NCBI RefSeq assembly: GCF_039522605.1
Contig: NZ_BAAADS010000001.1
Location: 434,001 to 498,000, forward strand
Direction: 5' to 3'
DNA: 64,000 nucleotides
Origin: Lentibacillus siamensis
GTDB lineage: Bacteria; Bacillota; Bacilli; Bacillales; Amphibacillaceae
Below the pieces are notes generated by a model. The model saw only the letters and a list, made by a program, of their open reading frames with translations, did no database searches and was not told the origin of the DNA. How positions within the stretch are numbered: position 1 is the stretch's first letter; every line of letters starts with the position of its first letter. Made by a program: the position numbers and the translations under genes. Positions 1 through 8,470 of the stretch are shown here, piece by piece.

Positions 1-452
1 TTCTGGGCGGAATCATTGGTGACCGCTATCTCATGCTGACAACACTAACGGTTCTTGCCGTAATTCTGATGCCAAATTATTTTGAAAACATCCAAGGAAC
101 ACAGGAAATCGGAACATTTCTGATTTATTTGTTCTTTGTTGTGATTGGTGTACCGGCATCTATTGCTCTAGTGGTTACAACCTCGCCGCTGCTGCTTGTA
201 TTTGTATTAATCATTGTCTTGATGAATCTATTATTCTCACTTGTCCTGGGAAAACTGTTCAAATTCAACTTGGAGGAGGTCCTGCTCGCCAGCAACGCAA
301 ATCTCGGAGGTCCAACAACTGCCGCCGCAATGGCAATAGCGAAAGGATGGAACAAATTGATAGTGCCGATCCTGCTTGTAGGAACCCTTGGGTATATTGT
401 TGGAAACTATATTGGGACCGGGCTTGGATATTGGTTTGGTGCGTTTATGTGA
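1..452 (+). CDS. DUF819 family integral membrane protein, C-terminal part (5' end off the window)
   Basis: The reading frame is open from the left edge (first full codon at base 3), so only about 150 C-terminal residues are present. The visible part has four to five hydrophobic segments separated by short loops. The conserved stretch around ASNANLGGPTTAAAMA, followed by a GWNKLIVPILLVG segment and a glycine-rich terminal helix, matches the end of DUF819 (YjcL-like) membrane proteins of about 390 residues. Their substrate is not established. It is the only plus-strand gene in the first 18 kb and converges on the deacetylase-like gene, with a hairpin terminator in between. Confidence 0.75.
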   Translation, partial: LGGIIGDRYLMLTTLTVLAVILMPNYFENIQGTQEIGTFLIYLFFVVIGVPASIALVVTTSPLLLVFVLIIVLMNLLFSLVLGKLFKFNLEEVLLASNANLGGPTTAAAMAIAKGWNKLIVPILLVGTLGYIVGNYIGTGLGYWFGAFM

Positions 453-472
453 GGTGGATTAATTGCTTATAA

Positions 473-516
473 AAACTATAAGACCCACATCACAGTGGAT
501 GTGGATCTTATAGTTT
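473..516. terminator. Bidirectional hairpin terminator between convergent genes
   Basis: Two 19-base arms (473-491 and 498-516) pair with a single G-T wobble around a 6-base loop. The hairpin lies 20 bases after the DUF819 stop and about 120 bases after the stop of the facing gene. On the minus strand the hairpin is followed by a short T-rich run. It probably stops transcription from both sides. Confidence 0.75.
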
Positions 517-536
517 ACAAGTTTTTAAGTAGTAAT

Positions 537-582
537 CTTAGAAAACCTGGTTGTCACCAAGCTATTAGGTGACAGCCAGTAA
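537..582 (+). repeat. Dispersed repeat family A, partial copy 1
   Basis: The copy carries the family start TTAGAAAACxTGGTTGTCACC and a 10-bp stem (GGTTGTCACC with GGTGACAGCC). It lacks the second hairpin seen in the longer copies at 4628, 32578 and 42364. It sits just after the hairpin terminator of the convergent gene pair. Confidence 0.6.
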
Positions 583-636
583 AAATACACACGTATGACT
601 TCAGATACCAAGTATTTCCCTGGATTCACCTGACCT

Positions 637-1740
637 TCAAACCCTCCAATAAGCACCCTGAACCTCCTTAACCCTTTCAACTGCATCAATCTGATTTTGA
701 TACAACGGTCCTTCATGATAACCCTGATCGAATGGGTCATCAACACCGCTTTGTTTTCCGCTTAGTGCTTCCAAAATCCGAATCGTGCAAAATGGTACAT
801 ATGCTGTACTGTATCCTCCTTCATGACAGGCAACAAGCCGGCCGTCACAATGTTTTTCTGCCAACCCTTTTACCGTCATAGCCATCTGATAAAAACCGTC
901 CGCTGTCATCAGCATCCTTCCAAGCGGATCAAACCGGCTCGGATCCTGGCCCGCTGAAACCATAATTAGTTCCGGTTCAAACTGATTTATGATTGGTTCG
1001 ATTACTTGATCAAATGTATAAAGATATCCTTCATTACCAGTCCCGGCAGGCAATTCAATATTTACGTTAAATCCTTCCCCATTCCCTTCGCCGGCATAGG
1101 AGATCTGTCCGCGATTTTTCGGGAAAATATTTTCCTGATGCATCGATATAAATAATACTTCCGGATCATCCCGGAATGCGTTTTCGGTTCCATTGCCATG
1201 ATGCACATCCCAGTCGATAATCACAATCCGCTTCAATCCATATTTGGCCTTCGCATGTTTGGCAGCGATTGCAATATTATTGAATAAACAAAAACCCATT
1301 CCTTCGTCCTGTCCAGCATGATGACCTGGAGGCCGAGTCAGCGCATAAGCATTGTGAACCTTGCCCTGCATGACGGCATCAGTCGCCGTTATCACTCCGC
1401 CTGCTGACAAGAGTGCTATTTCATACGAATCCGGTCCAACAATCGCATGCTCACCTGCATCACCGCCACCACTGTCGCTTAACTTTTTTATTTTTTCAAT
1501 GTATTTCCTGCCATGATTCAATCCCACTTCATCGAGCAACGCTTCCCGTGGCTCGATTTGCTGCAGTTCTTTCATAAACTTGGACCGATCCAATAAGTTT
1601 TTTACACGGCGCTTGGTTTCCGGATTTTCCGCATGGGTATCTTCCTGTATCCACCCGCCTGAATTAATATTTAATGCACCATTTCCGGTTTGATGCCAGA
1701 AATAGCTCTCGTCCCATATGAACCCAGTAACCTTCTCCAT
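637..1740 (-). CDS. Class II histone deacetylase / acetylpolyamine amidohydrolase family protein
   Basis: A 367-residue zinc-dependent deacetylase-fold protein. The active-site signatures are RPPGHHAG near residue 140, and DWDVHHGNGTENAF near residue 180, which holds the zinc-binding Asp/His and the charge-relay His. A late GGYS-type glycine turn is also present. Bacterial relatives remove acetyl groups from polyamines or other small amides; the substrate here is not shown. I place the start at 1740 rather than 1773, because AGGGGGAA lies 7 bases before ATG-GAG-AAG. It lies 19 bases after the amidase gene and downstream of a symporter, so the three probably form one catabolic operon. Confidence 0.85.
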   Translation of the reverse strand: MEKVTGFIWDESYFWHQTGNGALNINSGGWIQEDTHAENPETKRRVKNLLDRSKFMKELQQIEPREALLDEVGLNHGRKYIEKIKKLSDSGGGDAGEHAIVGPDSYEIALLSAGGVITATDAVMQGKVHNAYALTRPPGHHAGQDEGMGFCLFNNIAIAAKHAKAKYGLKRIVIIDWDVHHGNGTENAFRDDPEVLFISMHQENIFPKNRGQISYAGEGNGEGFNVNIELPAGTGNEGYLYTFDQVIEPIINQFEPELIMVSAGQDPSRFDPLGRMLMTADGFYQMAMTVKGLAEKHCDGRLVACHEGGYSTAYVPFCTIRILEALSGKQSGVDDPFDQGYHEGPLYQNQIDAVERVKEVQGAYWRV

Positions 1741-1759
1741 TGAAATTCCCCCTGTGCTT

Positions 1760-3001
1760 TTACAGTTGTTCATTGTTATCAGTCACATGAATCATCGTAT
1801 CCAGTAAAACATTCGCACCTTTTTCAATATCCTCATCCAACGTTAATTCCGATTCAACATGACTTTTACCATCCACACTCGGCAAAAAAATCATTCCGGT
1901 TGCGCAAAACGCATTCATATATTTCGCGTCGTGGCCCGCACCGCTGTACAATCGTCTGTTCGAATAACCAAGGCGCTCGGCACTTTTCGAGACCTGATCA
2001 ATAATGCCCTCATGAAAGGTTGATGTGTTCACTTCCCACAGTGTTTCTGTTTCCAGTTCCACCTTTCTATCCGTAGCCATATCTTGCATTTCCACCTTCA
2101 TCTCATCGATAAACTTTTTACGAACTTCATCGTCCAAATGCCGGACATCCACTGAAAAGACAATCTCTTCCGGAATACAATTTACAGCACCCGGTTTTAC
2201 ATCTAGCCGTCCGACTGTCACAGTTAAATCGTTATCAAATACATTGCTTTTTTGTTCTATATGCGAGATTATATTAGCTGCTGCCATCATTGCATCTTTT
2301 CGAAGCGGCATTGGGGTTGGCCCGGCATGTCCTCCTTCACCGGTTACTTTCAGCTCCAGCCAGGACATTCCTTTTATCCCTTCTACAGCGCCAATCGTTA
2401 CCCCTTCATTTTCCAATACCGGACCCTGTTCAATATGTAACTCCAGAAATGCATGCGCTCGCTGCAGCCGATTTGTTTCACCACCTTTGAAATCAATTTC
2501 CGCCAATTCATTTTTGAAAAACTTCCCGTCCCGATCCTGCCTGTTATACACATATTCTTTTGAGAAAACACCTGTCAGACCACCGGAACCCAAAAGCGGC
2601 GGTTCAAATCGTGCACCTTCTTCGTTCGTAAAATTTACAATCTCAATTGGCCGGTACGTTTCAATCTCATAATCATTCAGAGTACGAATTGCCTCCAAAG
2701 CAGTCAACACCCCGAGAACACCATCAAACCTGCCACCATTAGGCTGTGTATCAAGATGTGAACCTATTACCAGCGGATCAAAATTTGTCTGTCCTTTTCT
2801 TCTTCCATACATATTGCCAAAGTCATCAATCCTCACTTCCAAACCGGCATCAATCATCCATTCCCGCAACTGCTCCCGCATTGTCTTATCTTCTTTTGAT
2901 AAGGCAAGACGGCGGAGTCCCTGATTGGGAATCTCCCCGACTTTAGCACTGTATTCAATCGTTTCTTTCATTCGTGCAAAATTTACAGTAAGTGGTTTCA
3001 T
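1760..3001 (-). CDS. M20-family amidase of the N-carbamoyl-L-amino-acid hydrolase / allantoate amidohydrolase type
   Basis: A 413-residue cytoplasmic binuclear metal hydrolase. Metal-ligand motifs are GSHLDTQPNGGRFDG near residue 80, TNEEGARF near 127 and LHIEQGPVLENEG near 188. A dimerisation lid follows, and the C-terminal part contains SGAGHDAKYM with a further ligand His. The family opens N-carbamoyl amino acids, ureidopropionate or allantoate; sequence alone does not separate these. GGAG lies 9 bases before the ATG. It is 18 bases downstream of the symporter gene and 19 bases upstream of the deacetylase-like gene, suggesting uptake of an amide or ureide compound followed by stepwise hydrolysis. 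Confidence 0.85.
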   Translation of the reverse strand: MKPLTVNFARMKETIEYSAKVGEIPNQGLRRLALSKEDKTMREQLREWMIDAGLEVRIDDFGNMYGRRKGQTNFDPLVIGSHLDTQPNGGRFDGVLGVLTALEAIRTLNDYEIETYRPIEIVNFTNEEGARFEPPLLGSGGLTGVFSKEYVYNRQDRDGKFFKNELAEIDFKGGETNRLQRAHAFLELHIEQGPVLENEGVTIGAVEGIKGMSWLELKVTGEGGHAGPTPMPLRKDAMMAAANIISHIEQKSNVFDNDLTVTVGRLDVKPGAVNCIPEEIVFSVDVRHLDDEVRKKFIDEMKVEMQDMATDRKVELETETLWEVNTSTFHEGIIDQVSKSAERLGYSNRRLYSGAGHDAKYMNAFCATGMIFLPSVDGKSHVESELTLDEDIEKGANVLLDTMIHVTDNNEQL

Positions 3002-3019
3002 TCAAACATCTCCAATTTA

Positions 3020-4498
3020 TTAGTTCACATGGGACCAGATATCTTCTGCATCTGAGTGTTCTTTTTTCGTTGCCAACGAAACAATAATTAATGTTAACGT
3101 CGACAATGGCAATCCAATAAATACAGGGTGAATGCCGAATGGATGTCCAGCTAATTGCCAAATTACCGCTACCGATAAACCAAGCCACATCGCTGAAATC
3201 CCGCCAGCTTTCGTAGCCCCTTTCCAAAACAATCCGAAAATGGATGGCGCCAATAACCCTGAGACAAGCATCGCTGTACCAATCACCCATAACACGACCA
3301 ATTCAGGCATGTACAAAGCGAGCAGTACCGAAATCACCGATACCGCGACAACCGAATAGCGACTGTAAAGAAGCATCTTTTTTTCAGATTTATCTTTAAT
3401 TCGCGGCTTAATAATATCGTTTATTATAGAAGATGAACCCGCCATGAAGAAGGAGTCAGCACATGAAATGACCGTTGCCATAAGTGCAATGACCATAATT
3501 ACAACGATTGGAAAGTTAAACACTGCCCCGATTGCTTCATAATAAACAAGGTTCGGTTCAATTTCGGTCATCTGCATACCATATTTCAAAAAAGCTCCTG
3601 TTGAAATAATCGCAACACCAATTAAAAAAGCAAGGGCGATGGCAATCCAATATCCGGATAAGGCTGTTTTATAATCTTTTGCTGCCCAAAAGCGCTGCCA
3701 TAAATCCTGTCTGACAAACTGGTATCCGCCGATCGTAAAGAAGTAGACCAGTACCTCACTCGTGGAAATACTGGTAATACTTAATGCTCCGGAGTCACCG
3801 ATTGAATCGGCAAATGATTTCATTTCACCCCAGTCACTTCCAGCCCAAAGCACGGCCACAAATAATAGAAAAACACCTAAAGTTTGAATAGTGCCGTGAA
3901 TTGCATCCTGCCAAACGACCGACTTCAGGCCGCCAAGGAATGTTTTTAACGTCAGCAAAACCCAGCTGATAATAATTCCGGCAGTCATACTGAGACCAAT
4001 CGTCAAGTTTAAAATCGTCGCGATCGCAACAAACTGCATCCCGGTTACGGCACAATAGGCAAGAAGCACACTGATTACCGTCGGCAGTCTGGCTCCCTCG
4101 CCATATCGGAGTGCGGTAAAGTCGCCCAACGTGACCATTTGATGTTTTTCGCCAATCAAACGAATCCGCTTAACGAGAAACGATGCGGTAATAATACCCG
4201 TAATTAAGATACTGATATTCAGCCAGTGCTGCCCCATCCCGAAACGATACGCATTTTCCATAAATCCGAGTAAAATCGATCCACCAACGGCTGTTCCGAC
4301 AAACGTTAAAATTAATGGGAACATGGAGACAGACCGTCCGGCAACATTGTAATCTTCATAGTTCTTTATTTTACGATTGTTAATGTAATACGAAAAACAA
4401 ATTAATAGTAAAAAATAGACCACTACAATAATCCCAAGTATCATTCGTTCCTGATCGCTGAACAAACTCCTCATCCTCTCCGCTGTTTTAATTTCCAA
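3020..4498 (-). CDS. Sodium:solute symporter (SSS family)
   Basis: A protein of about 492 residues with around 13 hydrophobic helices. The glycine-rich helix FVGTAVGGSILLGF and the WQDAIHGTIQTLG segment are typical of SSS transporters (PutP/PanF/SglT fold) that couple solute uptake to Na+. The substrate cannot be read from the sequence, but the two hydrolases downstream suggest an amide, ureide or amino-acid derivative. The first codon is uncertain. The longest frame begins with TTG at 4498 without a good ribosome site, and in-frame ATGs at 4474 and 4447 are alternatives. Confidence 0.85.
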   Translation of the reverse strand: MEIKTAERMRSLFSDQERMILGIIVVVYFLLLICFSYYINNRKIKNYEDYNVAGRSVSMFPLILTFVGTAVGGSILLGFMENAYRFGMGQHWLNISILITGIITASFLVKRIRLIGEKHQMVTLGDFTALRYGEGARLPTVISVLLAYCAVTGMQFVAIATILNLTIGLSMTAGIIISWVLLTLKTFLGGLKSVVWQDAIHGTIQTLGVFLLFVAVLWAGSDWGEMKSFADSIGDSGALSITSISTSEVLVYFFTIGGYQFVRQDLWQRFWAAKDYKTALSGYWIAIALAFLIGVAIISTGAFLKYGMQMTEIEPNLVYYEAIGAVFNFPIVVIMVIALMATVISCADSFFMAGSSSIINDIIKPRIKDKSEKKMLLYSRYSVVAVSVISVLLALYMPELVVLWVIGTAMLVSGLLAPSIFGLFWKGATKAGGISAMWLGLSVAVIWQLAGHPFGIHPVFIGLPLSTLTLIIVSLATKKEHSDAEDIWSHVN

Positions 4499-4627
4499 CT
4501 GCTAATCCATAAAAATTCCGGGTTTGTACCCTAATGCAATCCCTTACAAAAAATAAGCTGTACACCAAGGCTCCTGTTTTGAAAAAGACCAGCATCTGCC
4601 TTACCCCGCAGCGGACGCTGTTTTTCG

Positions 4628-4714
4628 GCAGTAAGAAAGTATAAAACTTTCTTACTGCATAAGTGCAACTATGGCTGTCACCTAAAGGCTTGGTGACAAC
4701 CAAGTTTTCTAATG
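4628..4714 (-). repeat. Dispersed repeat family A, full copy 2, within the 470-bp gap upstream of the symporter
   Basis: Read on the minus strand it has both hairpins of the family: GGTTGTCACC/GGTGACAGCC, then GCAGTAAGAAAGT/ACTTTCTTACTGC, joined by TAGTTGCACTTAT. The gap from 4499 to 4968 otherwise holds only A/T-rich sequence, presumably with the symporter promoter. No T-box, riboswitch or credible gene was recognised in it. Confidence 0.7.
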
Positions 4715-4968
4715 TTATAAGACATCCAACACCCTTAAAATAAAAATAAACCAGCACTATGAACGGAGCCGAAATCAACTTCACTCCTGTCTTCATACAA
4801 CTGGTTTACACCCCAGGCTTGCTCTTCTTGTCCAGAAGAGTCAACTGGATTTAGCAGCCGTTTGGATATTTTTATTATGGTGAATAATATAGCAAACTTT
4901 GAAAGTTCCGTCAATTATTTAAATAGAAGAACTCAAAACCGGGTGGTACTGAACAGACCCCTACTAAT

Positions 4969-5421
4969 CTATTCCCCAACAGAAAAGGATGTCACTTCTT
5001 CCAACTCAGGATTTCCATGAAGTATTGCCGTTAGTTCGTACGTTCCATCCTGTAAATCACCTGGCAATGGGATTTTATATTTCAATTCTTCCGCTTGTTT
5101 CAGCACGACCGTTTCACCTTTATTCTGCGACTGTTCAAACACCACTTCCCCACCGCCATTTCTGATAATGTACTCAAACGCATCCTCACTTTTCAAATGA
5201 AGTTCTTTCACTTGTTCCGTTTGATTTTTCACTCGAAACAATGCATGATCATCTTTAATTTGAAGTGAGGTTTCCAAACTTCCGGCCACGATACCGCCAC
5301 TGCTTCCTGAAGACTGTTCACTATTTGGATCGGTCTGCTCATCAACTTTCGGCTTTTCACCCTGCTGACTGCAGGAAATTAAACCAATGATCAAAATCAA
5401 CAATAACGAAATTCGCAACAT
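4969..5421 (-). CDS. Lipoprotein with BsuPI-like (intracellular proteinase inhibitor family) domain
   Basis: A 150-residue protein. Residues 1-17 are a lipoprotein signal peptide with lipobox LISC, so it should be anchored to the outer face of the membrane. A Ser/Gly/Glu-rich linker follows. Residues ~50-150 resemble the beta-sandwich domain of the B. subtilis intracellular proteinase inhibitor BsuPI, with an LPGDLQDGTYELTAIL stretch near the end. Start chosen at 5421 because AAGGAG precedes that ATG; the longer frame to 5475 runs into a repeat. It lies downstream of the secreted M4 protease gene in the same direction, separated by a repeat element. A role as inhibitor or chaperone of that protease is inference. 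Confidence 0.7.
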   Translation of the reverse strand: MLRISLLLILIIGLISCSQQGEKPKVDEQTDPNSEQSSGSSGGIVAGSLETSLQIKDDHALFRVKNQTEQVKELHLKSEDAFEYIIRNGGGEVVFEQSQNKGETVVLKQAEELKYKIPLPGDLQDGTYELTAILHGNPELEEVTSFSVGE

Positions 5422-5449
5422 TTCGCTCAACTCCTTAGAAATGCAAAGA

Positions 5450-5677
5450 GGCTGGGACAAAAAGTGTTTTATCAAAAGAAAAGACGAATTAACGAGATAG
5501 GCTCCTCCGCTCCGGAAATATACTTCGCTTTCCGTGGGCGGCTGGTAAGCCTCCTTGTGCTAACGCACTTCGGAGTCTTACCTATGCCTTTTCTCCCACA
5601 GGAGTCTACGTATATTTCCTCCGCTAGTCCTATAAATTGTTCGTCTCTTAGTTTTCAATTTTTAATTTGTCCCAGTT
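5450..5677. repeat. MITE-like intergenic repeat family B, long copy
   Basis: The element is bounded by perfect 10-bp inverted ends CTGGGACAAA (5452-5461) and TTTGTCCCAG (5666-5675). Sub-terminal sequences also pair (AGACGAA with TTCGTCT). The core carries a purine/pyrimidine-biased cloverleaf-like segment. It has no coding content that looks real. A shorter copy with the same ends lies at 30351-30446. It separates the protease gene from the lipoprotein gene. Confidence 0.7.
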
Positions 5678-5705
5678 TCTTCACTTCAGTCCAACCGTTC
5701 AAACT

Positions 5706-7385
5706 CTAGTATACTCCTACGTTACTCCATGCATTTGCTACTGCATCATATTCCGATCCATTCCCATAAAGATCAGCAGCTGACTGCAGCAGTGCTGCGC
5801 GTGCATCGCTGAAGTTGCTGTATGCTCCAAGATAGACAGTTAGTGCACGGTAATAAATTTTCTCAGCCTTTGCTACACCAATACTTTCAATCGTATTGTA
5901 TCCGGCCTTATTTGGGATACCACTATTTGTATGAACCCCACCGTTATCCGCATTCGTATACACGTAATCATCCATATGCTCGGGCTGCCCATATGCCGGC
6001 GGATTGGAAAGACTGCGTAACGCATCACCACTTCTGCGTGGCGTATATGCATCTTCACCTAGCAGATAATCCTCCCGCTCAACAAATACGGAGAATACAT
6101 CTGACAACGATTCATTCAATGCACCCGGCTGATCCTGATAAACGAGACCCGCTGAATAGTCCGTAACGGCATGTGTCAACTCATGCGCAACGATATCCAG
6201 TGCACCTGATAATGGAGCAAATGTTGATCCATCGCCATCCCCGTATACCATCTGTTGACCATTCCAAAAAGCATTGTTGTAGTTGCTGCCATAGTGTACA
6301 GTTGAACGGATTGATGAGCCATTACCATCATAGCTGTTCCTGCCAAATGTGTTATAGAAATAATCATACGTTTGGTCAGCATAAGCATGGGCGTCTACAG
6401 CAGCAGCCTGATTACCGCTAGTGAAGGCGTTATTACTATCTGATGAACGATATCCAGGCAAATATGTTCCGTTTTCAGCCGTAAACGTTTCAATCACGCC
6501 GTTCATTGGGTTCGTCACATCATACAAGAAATAAGACCCGTTTGATAAATACGTGTTCAATTCTTTGTAATCTCCGAGAACTCCGTATCCATAGCCACTG
6601 GCTGCACCAGCGTCGGTAACTGCATTATAGGAATCAATAATGGAACCGTCATTTGCGTCAACGAAGATCTGCCAGTTGCCAGGTTCAGGGAAAATAAACT
6701 GCAATTCAACATGATATGCTAAATGACTTTCTCCACCTGTTGAATAGACAACAAGGTCTGCCTTTTCCGCTGTGTTTTTCACTTCTGATTTCGCCAGGTT
6801 ACTTGCTTTTTTCAATGCTTTTTTATTTGCATTTTTTGCTTTTGTTTCCTTTTTCGTCAGATTAATTGATTCCCAGGCACTGTCAATTGCATCTTTTTTT
6901 GATAAGTCTGCTTTAAGATTTCTGCCCAAATCTTTTGCAGCCTTTGGATGAACCTTACCAGTTACCGCCGACACAATTCCGTTTTCATTTGTGTGAACCG
7001 TAAACGTTGCTCCATAAACCGGAACCCCGTCTACTGACTGTGTAAACTCATAATGTGTCATGCCAAGCTTGTCCGTTGATTTTTCAACAAAAGATAAATC
7101 CGAATTCGGATCCAAATTATATAATTCCTTATTTTCTTCAATATAGTTTTTTATCTGCCCAACACCTTTAACGCTTTGTTTTGATAGTTTACCAGATACA
7201 AATGTTGGAGCGGTTTCCCCTTTGTTCCAGACTATATTAAAGTTTGAATTAGTCATCGACTTCATTTCCTGAATCGCTTTATTGCCTGCCTCTTCGGCAC
7301 TTACCGTTCCCGTCACACCTGTCAGCGTCAAACTTACCGCCAATGCTGTTCCGGCAACAGTACTCAACATTTTATTCTTCTTCAA
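5706..7385 (-). CDS. Secreted thermolysin-family (M4) neutral metalloprotease preproenzyme
   Basis: A 559-residue preproprotein. Order: signal peptide (residues 1-30, ending near VSAEE), FTP/PepSY-type propeptide (~50-240), then the mature M4 domain. The zinc motif HELTH lies in DIVAHELTHAVTDYSAG and the third ligand Glu in ALNESLSDVFSVF. The C-terminal lobe carries GGVHTNSGIPNKAGY, with the conserved catalytic-site His. The length matches bacillolysins. The start codon is TTG at 7385, with GGGTG about 8 bases upstream. It should degrade extracellular protein, which would suit a strain that also strips glycoprotein glycans. Confidence 0.93.
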   Translation of the reverse strand: MKKNKMLSTVAGTALAVSLTLTGVTGTVSAEEAGNKAIQEMKSMTNSNFNIVWNKGETAPTFVSGKLSKQSVKGVGQIKNYIEENKELYNLDPNSDLSFVEKSTDKLGMTHYEFTQSVDGVPVYGATFTVHTNENGIVSAVTGKVHPKAAKDLGRNLKADLSKKDAIDSAWESINLTKKETKAKNANKKALKKASNLAKSEVKNTAEKADLVVYSTGGESHLAYHVELQFIFPEPGNWQIFVDANDGSIIDSYNAVTDAGAASGYGYGVLGDYKELNTYLSNGSYFLYDVTNPMNGVIETFTAENGTYLPGYRSSDSNNAFTSGNQAAAVDAHAYADQTYDYFYNTFGRNSYDGNGSSIRSTVHYGSNYNNAFWNGQQMVYGDGDGSTFAPLSGALDIVAHELTHAVTDYSAGLVYQDQPGALNESLSDVFSVFVEREDYLLGEDAYTPRRSGDALRSLSNPPAYGQPEHMDDYVYTNADNGGVHTNSGIPNKAGYNTIESIGVAKAEKIYYRALTVYLGAYSNFSDARAALLQSAADLYGNGSEYDAVANAWSNVGVY

Positions 7386-7795
7386 ACTGCATCACCCATC
7401 CCCTTCATTAATATGAAAGGCGCGCGCTTTTCGTAAAATCTATACGGACCGTCTATTCCACAATAGCAAATCAAATAATAGATTCCCATAGTCATATCGA
7501 AACTTTATGAAAACGATTAAATAGTACTAATTATTGGAAATTAAAAGGAATAAAGATGCAAAAGACGACATTTTTGGCAGAATTGATCATGGTAATCAAG
7601 TTTCAATACCTTCCTGTTTTGACAGAGCTTATAAGGTGAAATGATACATTTCTGGTACGACTTTTCAGCTACAAATTTGTATAATTATGCCCCAAAAATG
7701 GGCCTCCGCACAAATAACTATTTTTCGGCAAAAACGCGATGGCGCCTATACCCCCACCCCGTTTTACCAGCTTTGAAATAGATTTCCGACTATGA
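7386..7795. other. 410-bp gap between the metNPQ operon and the protease gene
   Basis: This A/T-rich gap should contain the protease promoter and the end of the met transcript. I see no convincing terminator with a T run after the permease gene, no open frame with a ribosome site, and no repeat of the families found elsewhere. Confidence 0.5.
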
Positions 7796-8470
7796 TCATC
7801 CTTTTTTCATTCGAGCTGACATGCGGTTACCAAAAGTTTGAATGCTTTGAACCATAATAATTAATATAAATACGGTCACATACATGACATCCACTTCGTA
7901 ACGAAGATGTCCGAAACGGTAGGCTAAATCACCTAATCCACCGGCACCAACCAAACCTGCCATTGCTGTTTCACCAATCAGGCTTATTGTCGCAATCGTT
8001 AATCCAAGAATGATCCCGGGTCGTGCCTCCCGTACAAGTACATGCCATATGATGGACCTCGGTTTTATCCCCATTGCCTCATAAGCTTCAATAACACCGC
8101 GGTCCACTTCAAGCAGTGCCGACTCCATTAATCTGGCAATATAAGGTGAACAACTCACAACCAGCGGTACGATCACGCCTTGTACGCCAATGGTTGTTCC
8201 GGCAATTAACTTAGTGAATGGTAATATGAAAAACAGCAAAATGATGAATGGAATCGAACGAATCGTATTGATCAGTGTATTCAAGAAAAGAAAAAAATAT
8301 TTATTTTCCAGGCTTTTACCCGGTCTTGTCAGCACGAGCAAAATTCCTAACGGCAGCCCAATCACAATGGAAATTCCAAGCGCAATCACTACCATTTGAA
8401 TCGTGGCAATAATCGCTTCAGCAATTTCATCGCCCCATTGATTAAGAAACGCGGTAATCACTTCGAACAC
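7796..8470 (-). CDS. metP: Methionine ABC transporter permease
   Basis: A 224-residue inner-membrane permease with five hydrophobic segments. The binding-protein-dependent transport loop (EAYEAMGIKPRSIIWHVLVREARPG) couples it to the ATPase. The sequence is typical of MetI/MetP permeases for L-methionine, including D-methionine and sulfoxides in known members. The start codon is GTG at 8470, preceded by AAGGGGTGG. It overlaps the ATPase gene by 29 bases, a sign of translational coupling. It is the last gene of the SAM-riboswitch operon. Confidence 0.93.
   Translation of the reverse strand: MFEVITAFLNQWGDEIAEAIIATIQMVVIALGISIVIGLPLGILLVLTRPGKSLENKYFFLFLNTLINTIRSIPFIILLFFILPFTKLIAGTTIGVQGVIVPLVVSCSPYIARLMESALLEVDRGVIEAYEAMGIKPRSIIWHVLVREARPGIILGLTIATISLIGETAMAGLVGAGGLGDLAYRFGHLRYEVDVMYVTVFILIIMVQSIQTFGNRMSARMKKG

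Noticed and set aside
2025..2672. A 215-codon plus-strand frame rich in Ser
   Set aside because: It is antisense to the well-supported M20 amidase; the Ser-rich composition is typical of a shadow frame.
4488..4796. A 102-codon minus-strand frame upstream of the symporter
   Set aside because: It runs through a family A repeat, has no ribosome site, and gives no protein-like pattern.
4499..4968. Looked for a T-box or riboswitch before the symporter
   Set aside because: The only structure found is the dispersed repeat; no T-box or known aptamer motif is present.
5464..5709. An 81-codon plus-strand frame between the protease and lipoprotein genes
   Set aside because: It is wholly inside the MITE-like repeat and lacks a ribosome site.
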